Notes under the pieces: model-generated
Database searches by the model: none
Told to the model about the DNA's origin: nothing
The model's input: only the letters and a program-made list of their open reading frames with translations
Shown here: positions 8,360-17,751 of the stretch, piece after piece
Numbering within the stretch: the first letter of the stretch is position 1
How the letters are laid out: every line of letters begins with the position of its first letter
Program-made: the position numbers and the translations under genes
Origin: Lachnospiraceae bacterium
GTDB lineage: Bacteria > Bacillota > Clostridia > Lachnospirales > Lachnospiraceae
Reading direction: 5' to 3'
Length of the DNA stretch: 64,000 nt
NCBI GenBank assembly: GCA_017387565.1
Contig: JAFOEY010000032.1
Span: 1-64,000, forward strand

Positions 8360-9673
8360 ATGAGTAAAAATCAGGAACTATATGAAAGAGCAAAAAAAAT
8401 GATTCCGGGTGGAACCCAGTTGTTAAGCAAACGTCCGGAAATGTGGTTGCCGGGTTATTGGCCGAGTTACTATTCAAAAGCACATGGATGTGAAGTTTGG
8501 GATTTGGACAATAATCATTATTATGACTTCAGTATCATGGGAGTGGGAGCTAATGTTTTAGGATATTCTTTTCAAGAAGTAGATGAGGCTGCAAAGGATG
8601 CGATAGATAATGGAAGCATGTGTACTTTAAATGCTCCGGAAGAAGTGATACTGGCAGAAAAACTATTGGAATTACATCCATGGGCACAGTCAGTCAGATA
8701 TGCAAAAGCCGGTGGAGAAGCGATGGCTATGGCTGCCAGAATTGCTAGGGCATACACCAAAAAAGATATCGTATTGGTATGCGGGTATCATGGCTGGCAT
8801 GACTGGTATTTGTCAGCAAATCTTGTTAAAGGTGATCCTTTGGCTGATGTACATTTACAAGGGTTGCAACCGGCTGGTGTACCCAGAGGACTGGCAGGAA
8901 CAAACCTGATTTTTCATTATAATGATATCAATGAGTTTAAAGCATTGATTTCTGAATATAAAGGAGAAATCGCTGCAGTTATAATGGAGCCAATACGAAA
9001 CGAATATCCAAATGAAGGATATTTAGAAACTATTCGAGAAATTACAAGAAAAGAGGAAATTGTTTTAGTTTTTGATGAAATAACTGCAGGATTTCGCCTA
9101 TGTCCGGGAGGCTCCCATCTGGTTCTTGGTGTCAATCCTGATATTGCAGTATTCGCAAAAGCAATGACAAATGGTTATCCGGTAACGGCAGTTATTGGAA
9201 CAGAAAAAATAATGGGTGCTGCACAGGATACATTTATAAGTAGTACATTCTTTACCGAACGAATTGGATTTGCAGCAACGATAAAATCTATAGAGTGTTA
9301 CCAGAAGTATCATGTGCATGAACATCAAATCAGAGTAGGCACCAGGATTTCTGAAGGCTGGAAGCGGTTGGCTGATATGTATGGTCTGAAGATTCATATT
9401 TCAGGAATTAAGCCTCTTATTCATTTTGCATTCGAGTATGATAATCCGTTAGCATATAAAACATATTTCACGCAAGAGATGCTGAAAGAGGGATTTTTGG
9501 CTGGAAATGGTGTATATGCATCATTGGCTCACACAGATGAATTGATTGATCAGTATTTAGAGGCATGTGACAGAACATTTGCAAAAATTGCAGAAATAAT
9601 AGAAAATGGTGGGCGAATAGAAACTCATTTACTGGGTGAAGTGTGCCATGCAGGGTTTGAAAGATTAAACTAG
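8360..9673 (+). CDS. class III aminotransferase (glutamate-1-semialdehyde aminomutase-like)
   Basis: A 437-residue PLP enzyme resembling HemL-type aminomutases. Seen: MIPGGTQLLSKRPEM at the start, KAGGEAMAMAARIARAYT around 115-135, CGYHGWHDWY near 145, the cofactor motif VFDEITAGFRL and the PLP lysine in VFAKAMTNGYP. HemL itself belongs with heme genes, whereas here the gene is within the nonulosonate operon; HemL-like paralogues are known beside sugar-nucleotide genes. Its substrate is probably a sugar aldehyde or ketone linked to the aldo/keto reductase and SpsF protein (inference). GAGGAT lies just upstream. It is the last gene before the decayed stretch at 9.7-10.1 kb. Confidence 0.8.
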   Translation: MSKNQELYERAKKMIPGGTQLLSKRPEMWLPGYWPSYYSKAHGCEVWDLDNNHYYDFSIMGVGANVLGYSFQEVDEAAKDAIDNGSMCTLNAPEEVILAEKLLELHPWAQSVRYAKAGGEAMAMAARIARAYTKKDIVLVCGYHGWHDWYLSANLVKGDPLADVHLQGLQPAGVPRGLAGTNLIFHYNDINEFKALISEYKGEIAAVIMEPIRNEYPNEGYLETIREITRKEEIVLVFDEITAGFRLCPGGSHLVLGVNPDIAVFAKAMTNGYPVTAVIGTEKIMGAAQDTFISSTFFTERIGFAATIKSIECYQKYHVHEHQIRVGTRISEGWKRLADMYGLKIHISGIKPLIHFAFEYDNPLAYKTYFTQEMLKEGFLAGNGVYASLAHTDELIDQYLEACDRTFAKIAEIIENGGRIETHLLGEVCHAGFERLN

Positions 9674-9773
9674 ATATAGGGTAAGATAGTTATATATCGC
9701 ATTGAAGAACGGATTAAGATATAAGATGGAAACTTTGGCATACAGAACAGAGATAGGATGGAGACATAATAGA

Positions 9774-10146
9774 AACATGTCAAAACATGAAAATGTAGAA
9801 ATCTTAGGTGATTCTTATCAAGAAATATATGCAGGAATCTGATATTATTATTTCTGTGGGGAGAATAACTCTGTATGAATTCTGTGCCTGTGGGACACCA
9901 ACGTTGACTTATGCTATTACAGATAATCAATTGGATAACATCAGGAACTTTTTAGATTTACAACTCATGAATTACATTGGAGATATGAGAGTGCGTCAAG
10001 TGTGGCGGGTATTATCGAGGCGCACACATAGGAACGGAAAGAAATATGTTGTCTGTATTTCAATCATATTATTTTTGATTAGATTGGTTTTAATGAGAAA
10101 ACTAATAGACGAGCTTGAACTAAAAGAATTTAAAGCAAATATGTAA
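9774..10146 (+). pseudogene. pseG: pseG relic, C-terminal part
   Basis: The frame from 9808 reads YMQESDIIISVGRITLYE and then FCACGTPTLTYAITDNQLDN. This aligns with the C-terminal third of the intact PseG at 18975 (YMMKSDLAISAGGTTLYE, then LCAVGLPTISYSIADNQLDN). A slightly upstream segment in another frame (HENVEIL) matches the preceding part, so at least one frameshift is present. The glycine motif SAGGT has become SVGRI, and the N-terminal two thirds are missing. After DNQLDN the similarity weakens, returning at IGDMR and near the end (LMRKLIDE). The remainder of 9674-10168 shows no other gene. Confidence 0.8.
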
Positions 10147-10168
10147 ATTGTAGAATAAGAAAGATCAT

Positions 10169-11578
10169 ATGAATAATAATGAAAAAACAATAAAAGCAAG
10201 TATATGGTATTTAATATGTAATATAGTAAGAAGTATTTCGAGTGTAATATTAACAATTATTATGACACGATTACTTACGAAAGAAGAATATGGACAATTT
10301 ACTAATTTTACAACATGGGCCGAATTGCTTTTTGTACTTACTTCGTTAAACATGGCAAATGTTATTATGAGAGGAAAGTTTGATTTTGAAAAGAGATATG
10401 ATCAATATATGTCTTCAGTATGCTTTACAAACATTATTGTAACATGTTTAGTCTATTTCTTTGTGATGCTTTTTAAAAGCAGTTTTACTAAAATATTTGA
10501 TTTAGATCAGCTTTGCATAAATCTTATGTTTGTGTATTTGTTCTTTGCACCTGTATGTGATTTTTTTGCTGGTTATCAAAGAGTTTTGCTTAAATATAAG
10601 CAAGCGACTTTAGTAGCTATTTTGCTATCAATAATGGGTGTGCTATTTTCAATTGTTTTTGTATTTTTGATGGATAATAAATACATTGGTCGTGTTTGGG
10701 GATATGTTTTACCCTATTTTTTTATTGGATTGATTTTATATATATTTTTCTTTATCAAAGGAAAAAAAATCGAGATAGGAATGATAAAATATACTGTTTT
10801 ATTATCAGTTCCGCTTATTCCACATACTTTATCAAATGCAATTCTAAATGCTTCTGACCGTATTGTAATAAAGAAGTTTTGTTCTTCCGAGGATTTAGCG
10901 GTATATGGCTTTGGTTATAGTATTGCTTATATGATTACTATACTAACAACTTCTATTAGTCAGGCCTATACCCCATGGTTATTTGAGCAGCTTGAGGCAG
11001 AGGAGTATAACAATGTCAGAAAAGTAAGTAAATATATCGCACTCGGTGTATTATTTGTAATGGTTGCAGTATGTTTTATATTACCATTTGCAGTTTATAT
11101 TATGGGCGGGAAAAATTATTTAGATGCATTGTCTTTCTTGCCAATCATTGTATCCGGAATTTATATTCAATATGTTTCCGGATTTTGTATTGGAATTGAA
11201 CATTATATAAAAAAGACATATTTAATTTCCGCATCAACTATGATAGCAGCTATAGTTAATGTTATATTGAATATTATATTTATACCGAGATATGGATATA
11301 TTGTAGCTGCTTATACTACATTATTGGGTTATGTGGTTTCGTTCTCGTTACACTTATTTTATATTAGAAGGACAAAGTATAGAGAAGCGGTTGATTTATT
11401 TTGGTATATTATAATGATATTTTTTTCTATACTATTTTCGTTCATTTTCGTTTTAGTGTATATGAATGAGAAGGTTTTTTTAATTTGTGGCATTGTTTTT
11501 ATCATTGCAATGTTTATAGCGTTTTGTTTTTTAAATAAAAAATTTGAATTAATTAAAATTGTTAAACGATATTTTTAA
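10169..11578 (+). CDS. Wzx-type oligosaccharide flippase
   Basis: A 469-residue polytopic membrane protein of the polysaccharide transporter (MOP/MATE-like) family. It has about 12-14 hydrophobic helices and the typical N-terminus with TRLLTKEEYGQFTNF near residue 35, plus the later AILNASDRIVIKKF and FGYSIAYMIT segments. Such proteins move undecaprenyl-linked oligosaccharide across the membrane for Wzy polymerisation. It begins the AT-rich part of the cassette that holds the candidate transferases and polymerase. The ribosome site is weak (AAGAAAG before ATG 10169). Confidence 0.85.
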   Translation: MNNNEKTIKASIWYLICNIVRSISSVILTIIMTRLLTKEEYGQFTNFTTWAELLFVLTSLNMANVIMRGKFDFEKRYDQYMSSVCFTNIIVTCLVYFFVMLFKSSFTKIFDLDQLCINLMFVYLFFAPVCDFFAGYQRVLLKYKQATLVAILLSIMGVLFSIVFVFLMDNKYIGRVWGYVLPYFFIGLILYIFFFIKGKKIEIGMIKYTVLLSVPLIPHTLSNAILNASDRIVIKKFCSSEDLAVYGFGYSIAYMITILTTSISQAYTPWLFEQLEAEEYNNVRKVSKYIALGVLFVMVAVCFILPFAVYIMGGKNYLDALSFLPIIVSGIYIQYVSGFCIGIEHYIKKTYLISASTMIAAIVNVILNIIFIPRYGYIVAAYTTLLGYVVSFSLHLFYIRRTKYREAVDLFWYIIMIFFSILFSFIFVLVYMNEKVFLICGIVFIIAMFIAFCFLNKKFELIKIVKRYF

Positions 11579-11640
11579 TAGTGACAACTGATTGTGCACG
11601 GGAAATGACTAAGTAAGTAGGAAAAGATTGGAGAAAAGAA

Positions 11641-12816
11641 ATGTTAGAAATGAATAAAATGATGACAGTTCGGGAAATCTGGGAAAAATTGATTTTATTA
11701 TTTAACTTTAATGATATAAAAACATATAATATTTCTTCGTTGAATGATAGCAATAAGCAAATTAAAAAAGCTATTGATTTATTTCTTAATGAAAAAGATG
11801 ATATTAAAAGAAAAATATACCAAATAATTGTTGAGGATACATATCATGATGAAACGTATTGTGAAATATTAAATTATTTTGAAAAAGTCTCAGCATATCA
11901 CTATAGTATGGAGCGTTGGAATACACTCACTACTTTATTTATATCAAATGGATTGTTTAGATTAGGATTGATTTGTAGACAAAAAGCGGAAAGTGCAATT
12001 GAATTAAAACATTCCAAAAAATATATTTATAAAAATATAATTGTTTGTATTGAGAATGGTGATTTAGATAAAGCACAAGATTTATTAAAAAAAATAGATA
12101 AAAAACCTTTTAATTCCTTTTCGGAAATCAAATTACTTAAAGAATATTTAAAAATAATAAATGGAAAGACAAGTTTTGTAAATAATGATTTAAATTATAA
12201 GAATTTTTTACAGGGAAAAAAAGCCAAAATTATTGGTCCTCTTTTAAATGAGAAAGATTGTAAATCAGAAATCGAAGATGAAATAATAATAAGAAATAAT
12301 GTAAAAGTAGATCAGAAAGAAACTATCAACATATCATATTATAATTATGAAGGATTCGAAAAAATAAAAAAAGATTTAGGATTGCTAGCAAAAAAATTAG
12401 ATTATATTGTTGTAAAAGCTGTATGTGGAAGAATTAATCAATATCAAAATGTTCACAGGCTAGATCATTGGTATAAAATTTTGTTTTTAGGAGATGCGAA
12501 TATGCTTCCGATGATGATATTAGACTTAAGAAAACATGGTATTGAAAATATTGCTGTCTGGGGGAATAATTTATTCTGTAGTAAAAAAATACATTCATCT
12601 GACTATATGTTTGGCAATAATGAAAATTATAAATATATGAGAAGTTTGGCTGCTCATGATATGATTTCAAATTTTAAAATTATGAAAAGAATGTATTTAG
12701 CGGGGATTATTTCGGTTGATCCTATATTAAGAGATGTTTTGGATTTATCGCTTGAAGAATATATTGAAGAGATGGAGAAAATACATGGTATTAGAGTTAA
12801 ACAAAGCAACGAATAA
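11641..12816 (+). CDS. protein of unknown function, possible glycosyltransferase
   Basis: A 391-residue soluble protein that I do not recognise with certainty. Residues 1-170 are helical and charged, rather TPR-like (FRLGLICRQKAESAIELK; ENGDLDKAQDLLKKI). The second half begins GKKAKIIGPLLNEKD, then EIEDEIIIRNN, a layout like the first strand and loop of sialyltransferase-like GT folds (GPA/GNGP motif then an acidic -VVR-N segment). It continues KILFLGDANMLPMMILDL. It lies between a flippase and a membrane protein in a nonulosonate cassette, so a role as glycosyltransferase is plausible. GGAG at 11630-11633 is spaced for ATG 11641. Confidence 0.5.
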   Translation: MLEMNKMMTVREIWEKLILLFNFNDIKTYNISSLNDSNKQIKKAIDLFLNEKDDIKRKIYQIIVEDTYHDETYCEILNYFEKVSAYHYSMERWNTLTTLFISNGLFRLGLICRQKAESAIELKHSKKYIYKNIIVCIENGDLDKAQDLLKKIDKKPFNSFSEIKLLKEYLKIINGKTSFVNNDLNYKNFLQGKKAKIIGPLLNEKDCKSEIEDEIIIRNNVKVDQKETINISYYNYEGFEKIKKDLGLLAKKLDYIVVKAVCGRINQYQNVHRLDHWYKILFLGDANMLPMMILDLRKHGIENIAVWGNNLFCSKKIHSSDYMFGNNENYKYMRSLAAHDMISNFKIMKRMYLAGIISVDPILRDVLDLSLEEYIEEMEKIHGIRVKQSNE

Positions 12817-14884
12817 TTTGAATAAAAGAAAGTTGAGATTATTTTTCAACTCTTTTTTTTTAAATGCTATTTATGTCATTGTTTTTAATGTTTTTTTTGT
12901 GGCTCAAAATGATTCGGACAATGCATGGCAGTGGTATTATATTAATGGCGCGTTTGCCGATGAAACGTCTTCCCATCTTTTATGGGGAAATAGATTCTTA
13001 GGAAAAATATTAAAGGTATTGACAGATACGTTTCCAAACGTAATGTGGTATAGTGTTTTTATCTATCTAATAGCTTTTATTGCTTTTACCCTTTTTGTTT
13101 ATGTTATTTTACAATATGACTGGGGATTAGTGGGGTGGTTAATATGTAATTTCTTTTTAATTTTTGCTGGTTTTGAAGTGTATATTGTTATGAATTTCAC
13201 CAGGGCATCGGGGATTGTTGGTGCGATTGCGGTATTTGCTCTTTTATCAGATAAATTAAATAGAAGCGGACATTTTTTTTGTATTATTGAAATACTGTTT
13301 TCTGTTATGTTACGATCAGCATATATATATATGCTTTTAGCAGTATTTTCTTTCAACGTTTTTTTAAAAATATTATTTGATTTTACTAATAATAAAAAAT
13401 GTATATTAAAAAAATATAAATGTAAAATTATTTACATGATATTTCTTATATTATTATGTGTATTTATAAATAGCGATATGATTGATTATGCTGATAGTAC
13501 ATGGAAGGAATTTTTTCAAAGGCAGACATTTCGCTCAGCAAGTTATGACAGAAATGCAATATATGAAAATTATAATACTTATAGAAGTGAATATGAGGCA
13601 TTGGGAATTACTGAAAGTGAGGCCAAATTTTGGACTTCAATGAATATGGATATGTGTTTTCCGGATAATAATACTATGATATCAGCATTAAATATAGGAA
13701 ACGAAAAAGAGGAAGAAAAGCCTTTCTTTCATGAACTCATTGAAACCTATTTTAATAAAGACAAAATATGTGCGTTTTTTAAAATTTTTCCATCGGCTTT
13801 TTTTACAATAGATTGCTTTTATTTATTAATTATTGTTTTTATTTTACTATTCGCGGTTTTGGAAGATAAAAACAAGATATTAGTCTTTTCTTATGTATTT
13901 TGTTTGATTATGGCTCTTGAGTATTACTTATATATTGGAGGACGGTATTTAAAGCATAGAGTGGATGTTGCTTTATGCATAACTGTTGTATTATGCTGTT
14001 TACAATTGTTTGAGAATAAAAAAGTAGATTTATGTAAATTGCATAAATCAATTATATCATTAGTATTTCTTATTCTTATAATTGGTCCATTTAATAAAGA
14101 TATTGATTATTATCTAGAACCGGATGGAGAATTGGATGAATGCATCAAAAACAATAAGATATTTTATGATACATTAAGAAATGATTCAGATCATGTATAT
14201 CTTCAATTACTTGAATATAATATGGGAAATAGAAGAGGTTTTTATGACATGTTTGTAACAACATCAGCATTCGAGAATGTTGAGAAAGGATACTATAATA
14301 ATGTCTTTTTGTCTTTATCTACACCTTATGAGTTAAGGAAACTGGAAAAGTATAATATTTCAGATTGGTTTGTAGATATTGTAGATAATGAATATGCCTT
14401 TTTGTTGTTGTCAAGCAATGATGAGATGGTGGACTTAACTGAACAATACATAGAAGATCGGACGAATAAGGACGTTTCGTTATTTTTAACAAAAGAGTAT
14501 AGCGGAAAGTATATTTATCGCGTTTGTACAGAAGAATTTAGACTAGAAAATCAAACAGAATTATTGAACATAAATTGGGATAATGTAAGTGGCAATTTTG
14601 ACATACATGTAAATGGGAATAAGGAATTATCATATTATGGAAGTGTTGCAATTGATTCCAATAACATTTTTTCACAAAATGCATTTATTGTTTTGGTTGA
14701 TTCTGAGACTGGGACCGAAAAGATATATTGTATAACTGAATTTTTTGAAAATAGAAAAGATGAGTTATGCATTTCGTTATTGGGGAATATATCATTACCA
14801 GAATTTTTTGATCAATCGGATGCAATTTACTTATTACTGGAAAACAATGGAAGATATAGATCCAAATTATTAAATATAGAATAA
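12785..14884 (+). CDS. large polytopic membrane protein, candidate Wzy-like polymerase
   Basis: A 699-residue protein with roughly 10-12 membrane helices in residues 20-470, then about 230 mostly hydrophilic residues. Between the first helices lies a polar loop, NDSDNAWQWYYINGAFADE. The architecture fits an O-antigen polymerase or a GT-C-like transferase, but no diagnostic motif is certain. The cassette has a Wzx flippase and otherwise lacks a polymerase, which favours a Wzy role (inference). ATG 12785 was chosen because GGAG at 12774-12777 is spaced for it, giving a 32-base overlap with the previous gene; an upstream in-frame start at 12734 is less likely. Confidence 0.6.
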   Translation: MVLELNKATNNLNKRKLRLFFNSFFLNAIYVIVFNVFFVAQNDSDNAWQWYYINGAFADETSSHLLWGNRFLGKILKVLTDTFPNVMWYSVFIYLIAFIAFTLFVYVILQYDWGLVGWLICNFFLIFAGFEVYIVMNFTRASGIVGAIAVFALLSDKLNRSGHFFCIIEILFSVMLRSAYIYMLLAVFSFNVFLKILFDFTNNKKCILKKYKCKIIYMIFLILLCVFINSDMIDYADSTWKEFFQRQTFRSASYDRNAIYENYNTYRSEYEALGITESEAKFWTSMNMDMCFPDNNTMISALNIGNEKEEEKPFFHELIETYFNKDKICAFFKIFPSAFFTIDCFYLLIIVFILLFAVLEDKNKILVFSYVFCLIMALEYYLYIGGRYLKHRVDVALCITVVLCCLQLFENKKVDLCKLHKSIISLVFLILIIGPFNKDIDYYLEPDGELDECIKNNKIFYDTLRNDSDHVYLQLLEYNMGNRRGFYDMFVTTSAFENVEKGYYNNVFLSLSTPYELRKLEKYNISDWFVDIVDNEYAFLLLSSNDEMVDLTEQYIEDRTNKDVSLFLTKEYSGKYIYRVCTEEFRLENQTELLNINWDNVSGNFDIHVNGNKELSYYGSVAIDSNNIFSQNAFIVLVDSETGTEKIYCITEFFENRKDELCISLLGNISLPEFFDQSDAIYLLLENNGRYRSKLLNIE

Positions 14885-14935
14885 TACATAAGTGTATCAA
14901 AATTAGAAAACGACATTAAGGGAGATGAATGAATT

Positions 14936-16051
14936 ATGAAAAAAGGCATAGTATTGGTTTATGACCCTCATAATTTACATCAATTTTTATGGTATTATAG
15001 TACATATGGAAAAGATAAGATATGGTCGGCATTATGTCTTCCAAACGATAAAAGAGGAGAATACCTGAGTGAGTATTGTAAAAAAGCGGGTATTTTTGAA
15101 AAAATATATACAGATGATTTGAGTTTCTCAACAATGTGCATTACGAAAAGAATTCCATTTTTTATTAAAATGCTAATTTATGCGATTTTGGGTAAACAGA
15201 TTCAAATGTGTAGACAATTAGCAGGAAGAAAAATAAATCTTAACGACTATGATGAGATTGTTGTTTTGACCGATGTAGGAGTAATATCAGGCGCTTTCAT
15301 TGGTTTGGGAAGAGAAAAAAGAGTTATTATTTTGGAAGATGGATATGGAGATTATGCGAGAAGAACATATTCCAATATATTTTCCCACTTTTTTAATATA
15401 AACTATTGGCAAGGATTGATATTGTCAATCTTGGGATATTCGAATCCTGCACATTATTTCCCATTAAAAACAACGAAGAATTGTTATAAGTTTTCGAGTA
15501 TGCCTGATAAAATGCTTTATAAAGATTATAAATCGCTTGAAAAACTTTATGATTTTTCGAACACAGATATGTGCTTATTTGAACGCGTTATAAATTCAAT
15601 ATATCCGGATTTGAATATAGAAAAAATAAAATATGCAGATGTAATTTTGTTTACAGATCCAATAACTGATTATGTTAAAGATGATTCAATTTATATAAAA
15701 AAGATAGAAGAATATATAAATGCAAATTATAAAAATGTTTTTATCAAACGTCATCCAAGGGAATTGAGTACGTATACTTTTAATAAAAATATTTGCGTTT
15801 GTGAACTGCAAAAAGATATTCCAGCTGAAGTGATTTTGCCATATGTAAAAAATAAAAAGATTGTTTTTACAGAATTGTCAAGTATATTAATGTATTTAGA
15901 TAGTAGTTGTGAAATTGTATTATTATATTTTAATGACTTATATTATCAATGTATACAAGAAAAAACTCTAATGAGTTATGGAAGTAAAAATCAAAAAATA
16001 TGTGATTTAGAAAGATTTGAGAAAAAAAAAGTTTCAATTATTGATTTGTAG
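14936..16051 (+). CDS. GT52/polysialyltransferase-like glycosyltransferase
   Basis: A 371-residue protein with GT-B features of the GT52/polysialyltransferase-like group. Seen: EIVVLTDVGVISGAFIGLG, the acidic EDGYGDYARR, a second-domain start VILFTDPITDY, the conserved basic IKRHPREL and FTELSSILMYL, corresponding to the HP and SS motifs that bind CMP-sugars in bacterial sialyltransferases. Lying next to a nonulosonate synthase, it is the best candidate for the enzyme that transfers the CMP-nonulosonate (inference). It is very AT-rich. GGGAGATG lies about 11 bases before ATG 14936. Confidence 0.65.
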   Translation: MKKGIVLVYDPHNLHQFLWYYSTYGKDKIWSALCLPNDKRGEYLSEYCKKAGIFEKIYTDDLSFSTMCITKRIPFFIKMLIYAILGKQIQMCRQLAGRKINLNDYDEIVVLTDVGVISGAFIGLGREKRVIILEDGYGDYARRTYSNIFSHFFNINYWQGLILSILGYSNPAHYFPLKTTKNCYKFSSMPDKMLYKDYKSLEKLYDFSNTDMCLFERVINSIYPDLNIEKIKYADVILFTDPITDYVKDDSIYIKKIEEYINANYKNVFIKRHPRELSTYTFNKNICVCELQKDIPAEVILPYVKNKKIVFTELSSILMYLDSSCEIVLLYFNDLYYQCIQEKTLMSYGSKNQKICDLERFEKKKVSIIDL

Positions 16052-16248
16052 AGCGAGCAAGAATGTTTCTCACACATAATAAGTTTGATATACCAATATA
16101 CAAATAGGTTTATTACAAACCAAAAATTGTGTCAGGGAAAATAATTACCTATAAATCATAAGAATTAGAGGTTCAGGACATTGATACAGAAGGTGATTGG
16201 ACCTTGGCTGAATTTAAAATATCAATTAATGTTAAAGGATTAACTGGG

Positions 16249-17310
16249 ATGAGTCGATTATTTGAAAAAATAAGTAATAATGGAGTATATGTTATAGCAG
16301 AAATGTCAGCAAATCATGGCGGAAGTCTAGAAAATGCACTCGAAATAGTGAGAGAAGTTGCTGCATCAGGTGCTGATTGTTTGAAAATACAGACATATAC
16401 GGCAGATAGTATTACTATAAATTGTGATTCGGAAGAATTTCAAATTCATGGTGGACTTTGGGATGGCTACAAATTATATGATTTATATGCTGATGCAAGT
16501 ACTCCATATGAATGGCAGAAAAAAATAAAAGAAGAATGTGAAAAATATGGATTAGATTTTTTGTCAACACCATTTGATAAAGAAGCAGTCGATTTCCTTG
16601 AAAATTTGGGCTGTGATGCATATAAAATTGCGAGTTTTGAGTTAGTTGACATTCCGCTGATTGAATATTGTGCTTCAAAAGGAAAAACTATGATTATATC
16701 ATGTGGAATGGGAACATTTGAGGAAATAGAGGAGGCTGTTAATGCATGTTATAGAGTTGGAAATCATCAAATCATACTGTTAAAATGTTGTAGTGAGTAT
16801 CCCGCAAATTGGGACAATATGCATTTAACAAATATTCGAGATATGAGCGATAAATTTAATGTTCCAATTGGGTTGTCAGATCACAGCGCTGGTTGTATTG
16901 CAGCAATAGTGGCGGTTTCATTAGGTGCATGTGTGATTGAAAAACATGTTAAGTTGGAAAATGTTAAAAGTGCAGACAGTGAATTTAGTATGTCAATAAC
17001 TGAATTTGGTGATATGGTTAATAATATCAAGAATGTTAAGAAGATGATTGGGGATATTCATTATGGACCTACTGAAGGGGAAACAAATAATATGAAGTTT
17101 CGAAGAAGTCTTTTTGCAGTTAAAGATATAAAAACCGGTGAAAAGATAAATTCAAATAATGTTCGGAGTATTCGCCCGGCTCAAGGATTAGAACCTAAAT
17201 ATTTTCATCAAATTAATGGAATGGTGGCATTGCAAGATATTTCGTATGGGACACCATTGCGAATGGAAATGCTTGGAGCAGAATTTGAAGAAAATAATAA
17301 AGAAGATTAG
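16249..17310 (+). CDS. pseI: pseudaminic acid synthase
   Basis: A 353-residue NeuB-family enzyme that condenses phosphoenolpyruvate with 2,4-diacetamido-2,4,6-trideoxy-L-altrose to form pseudaminic acid. Seen: VYVIAEMSANHGGS, LKIQTYTADS, the PseI-typical GGLWDGYKLYDLY, FLSTPFDKEAVDFLE, YKIASFE, IGLSDHSAG, CVIEKH, and a C-terminal SAF (antifreeze-like) domain with VRSIRPAQGLEPKY. The LYDLY form points to PseI rather than NeuB or LegI. ATG 16249 gives the family start; TTG 16204 with AAGG upstream would add 15 residues. A relic of a second copy lies about 440 bases downstream. Confidence 0.9.
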   Translation: MSRLFEKISNNGVYVIAEMSANHGGSLENALEIVREVAASGADCLKIQTYTADSITINCDSEEFQIHGGLWDGYKLYDLYADASTPYEWQKKIKEECEKYGLDFLSTPFDKEAVDFLENLGCDAYKIASFELVDIPLIEYCASKGKTMIISCGMGTFEEIEEAVNACYRVGNHQIILLKCCSEYPANWDNMHLTNIRDMSDKFNVPIGLSDHSAGCIAAIVAVSLGACVIEKHVKLENVKSADSEFSMSITEFGDMVNNIKNVKKMIGDIHYGPTEGETNNMKFRRSLFAVKDIKTGEKINSNNVRSIRPAQGLEPKYFHQINGMVALQDISYGTPLRMEMLGAEFEENNKED

Positions 17311-17349
17311 AGCCTTTTACTTTGAAAATGCCAATTAGAAAGCTACTAT

Positions 17350-17368
17350 TTTAATGCTCAGCATTAAA
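17350..17368. terminator. short inverted repeat between convergent frames
   Basis: TTTAATGC and GCATTAAA form a perfect 8-bp stem with a TCA loop. It sits 40 bases after the pseI stop and at the 3' end of the minus-strand MaoC relic, so it could end transcription from either side. The stem is AT-rich and there is no long T run, so terminator function is uncertain. Confidence 0.35.
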
Positions 17369-17636
17369 GAATTTCCTTTTTGTATTTAATAATTGCATAG
17401 GTATCGAGTACCATATCACCAGTTTGATTTTTAATATAGGTTTTAAATTTATATATACCTTTTGATTCATTTATAATTCCTGTTACTTCTTTATCCATGT
17501 GAACAGGATTATAATCACCTGATAATTCAGCATATGAAGCTTTTGGAACCGGCCTTTCTGCCATACGGATAACCTCAAAAGGTTTCATCAGCATGGACAA
17601 CCCTGCAGTCATAGAGGCATTTGTGTAGCTCATCAT
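17364..17636 (-). pseudogene. MaoC-like dehydratase relic
   Basis: The minus strand has an open 90-codon frame with ASYAELSGDYNPVHMDKE, the substrate-binding hot-dog motif of MaoC-like hydratases, joined directly to KGIYKFKTYIKNQTGDMV, which resembles the C-terminal strand of the same fold. Normally about 60-70 residues lie between these pieces, so an internal deletion is likely and the product would not fold normally. The first 30 residues (MSYTNASMTAGLS...) are not recognised. It is the only clearly minus-strand protein signal in the window and does not belong to polysaccharide synthesis. Confidence 0.6.
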
Positions 17637-17751
17637 ATAGGATGGGAAATGCTACTCAGAGGCAAGCATCATCCAGTCAGGAAAAAATAATCATTGTTTC
17701 AGAAAATCCATATTTGTTGTATAAAATGTAAAAAAGGGTGAATTATTAACA

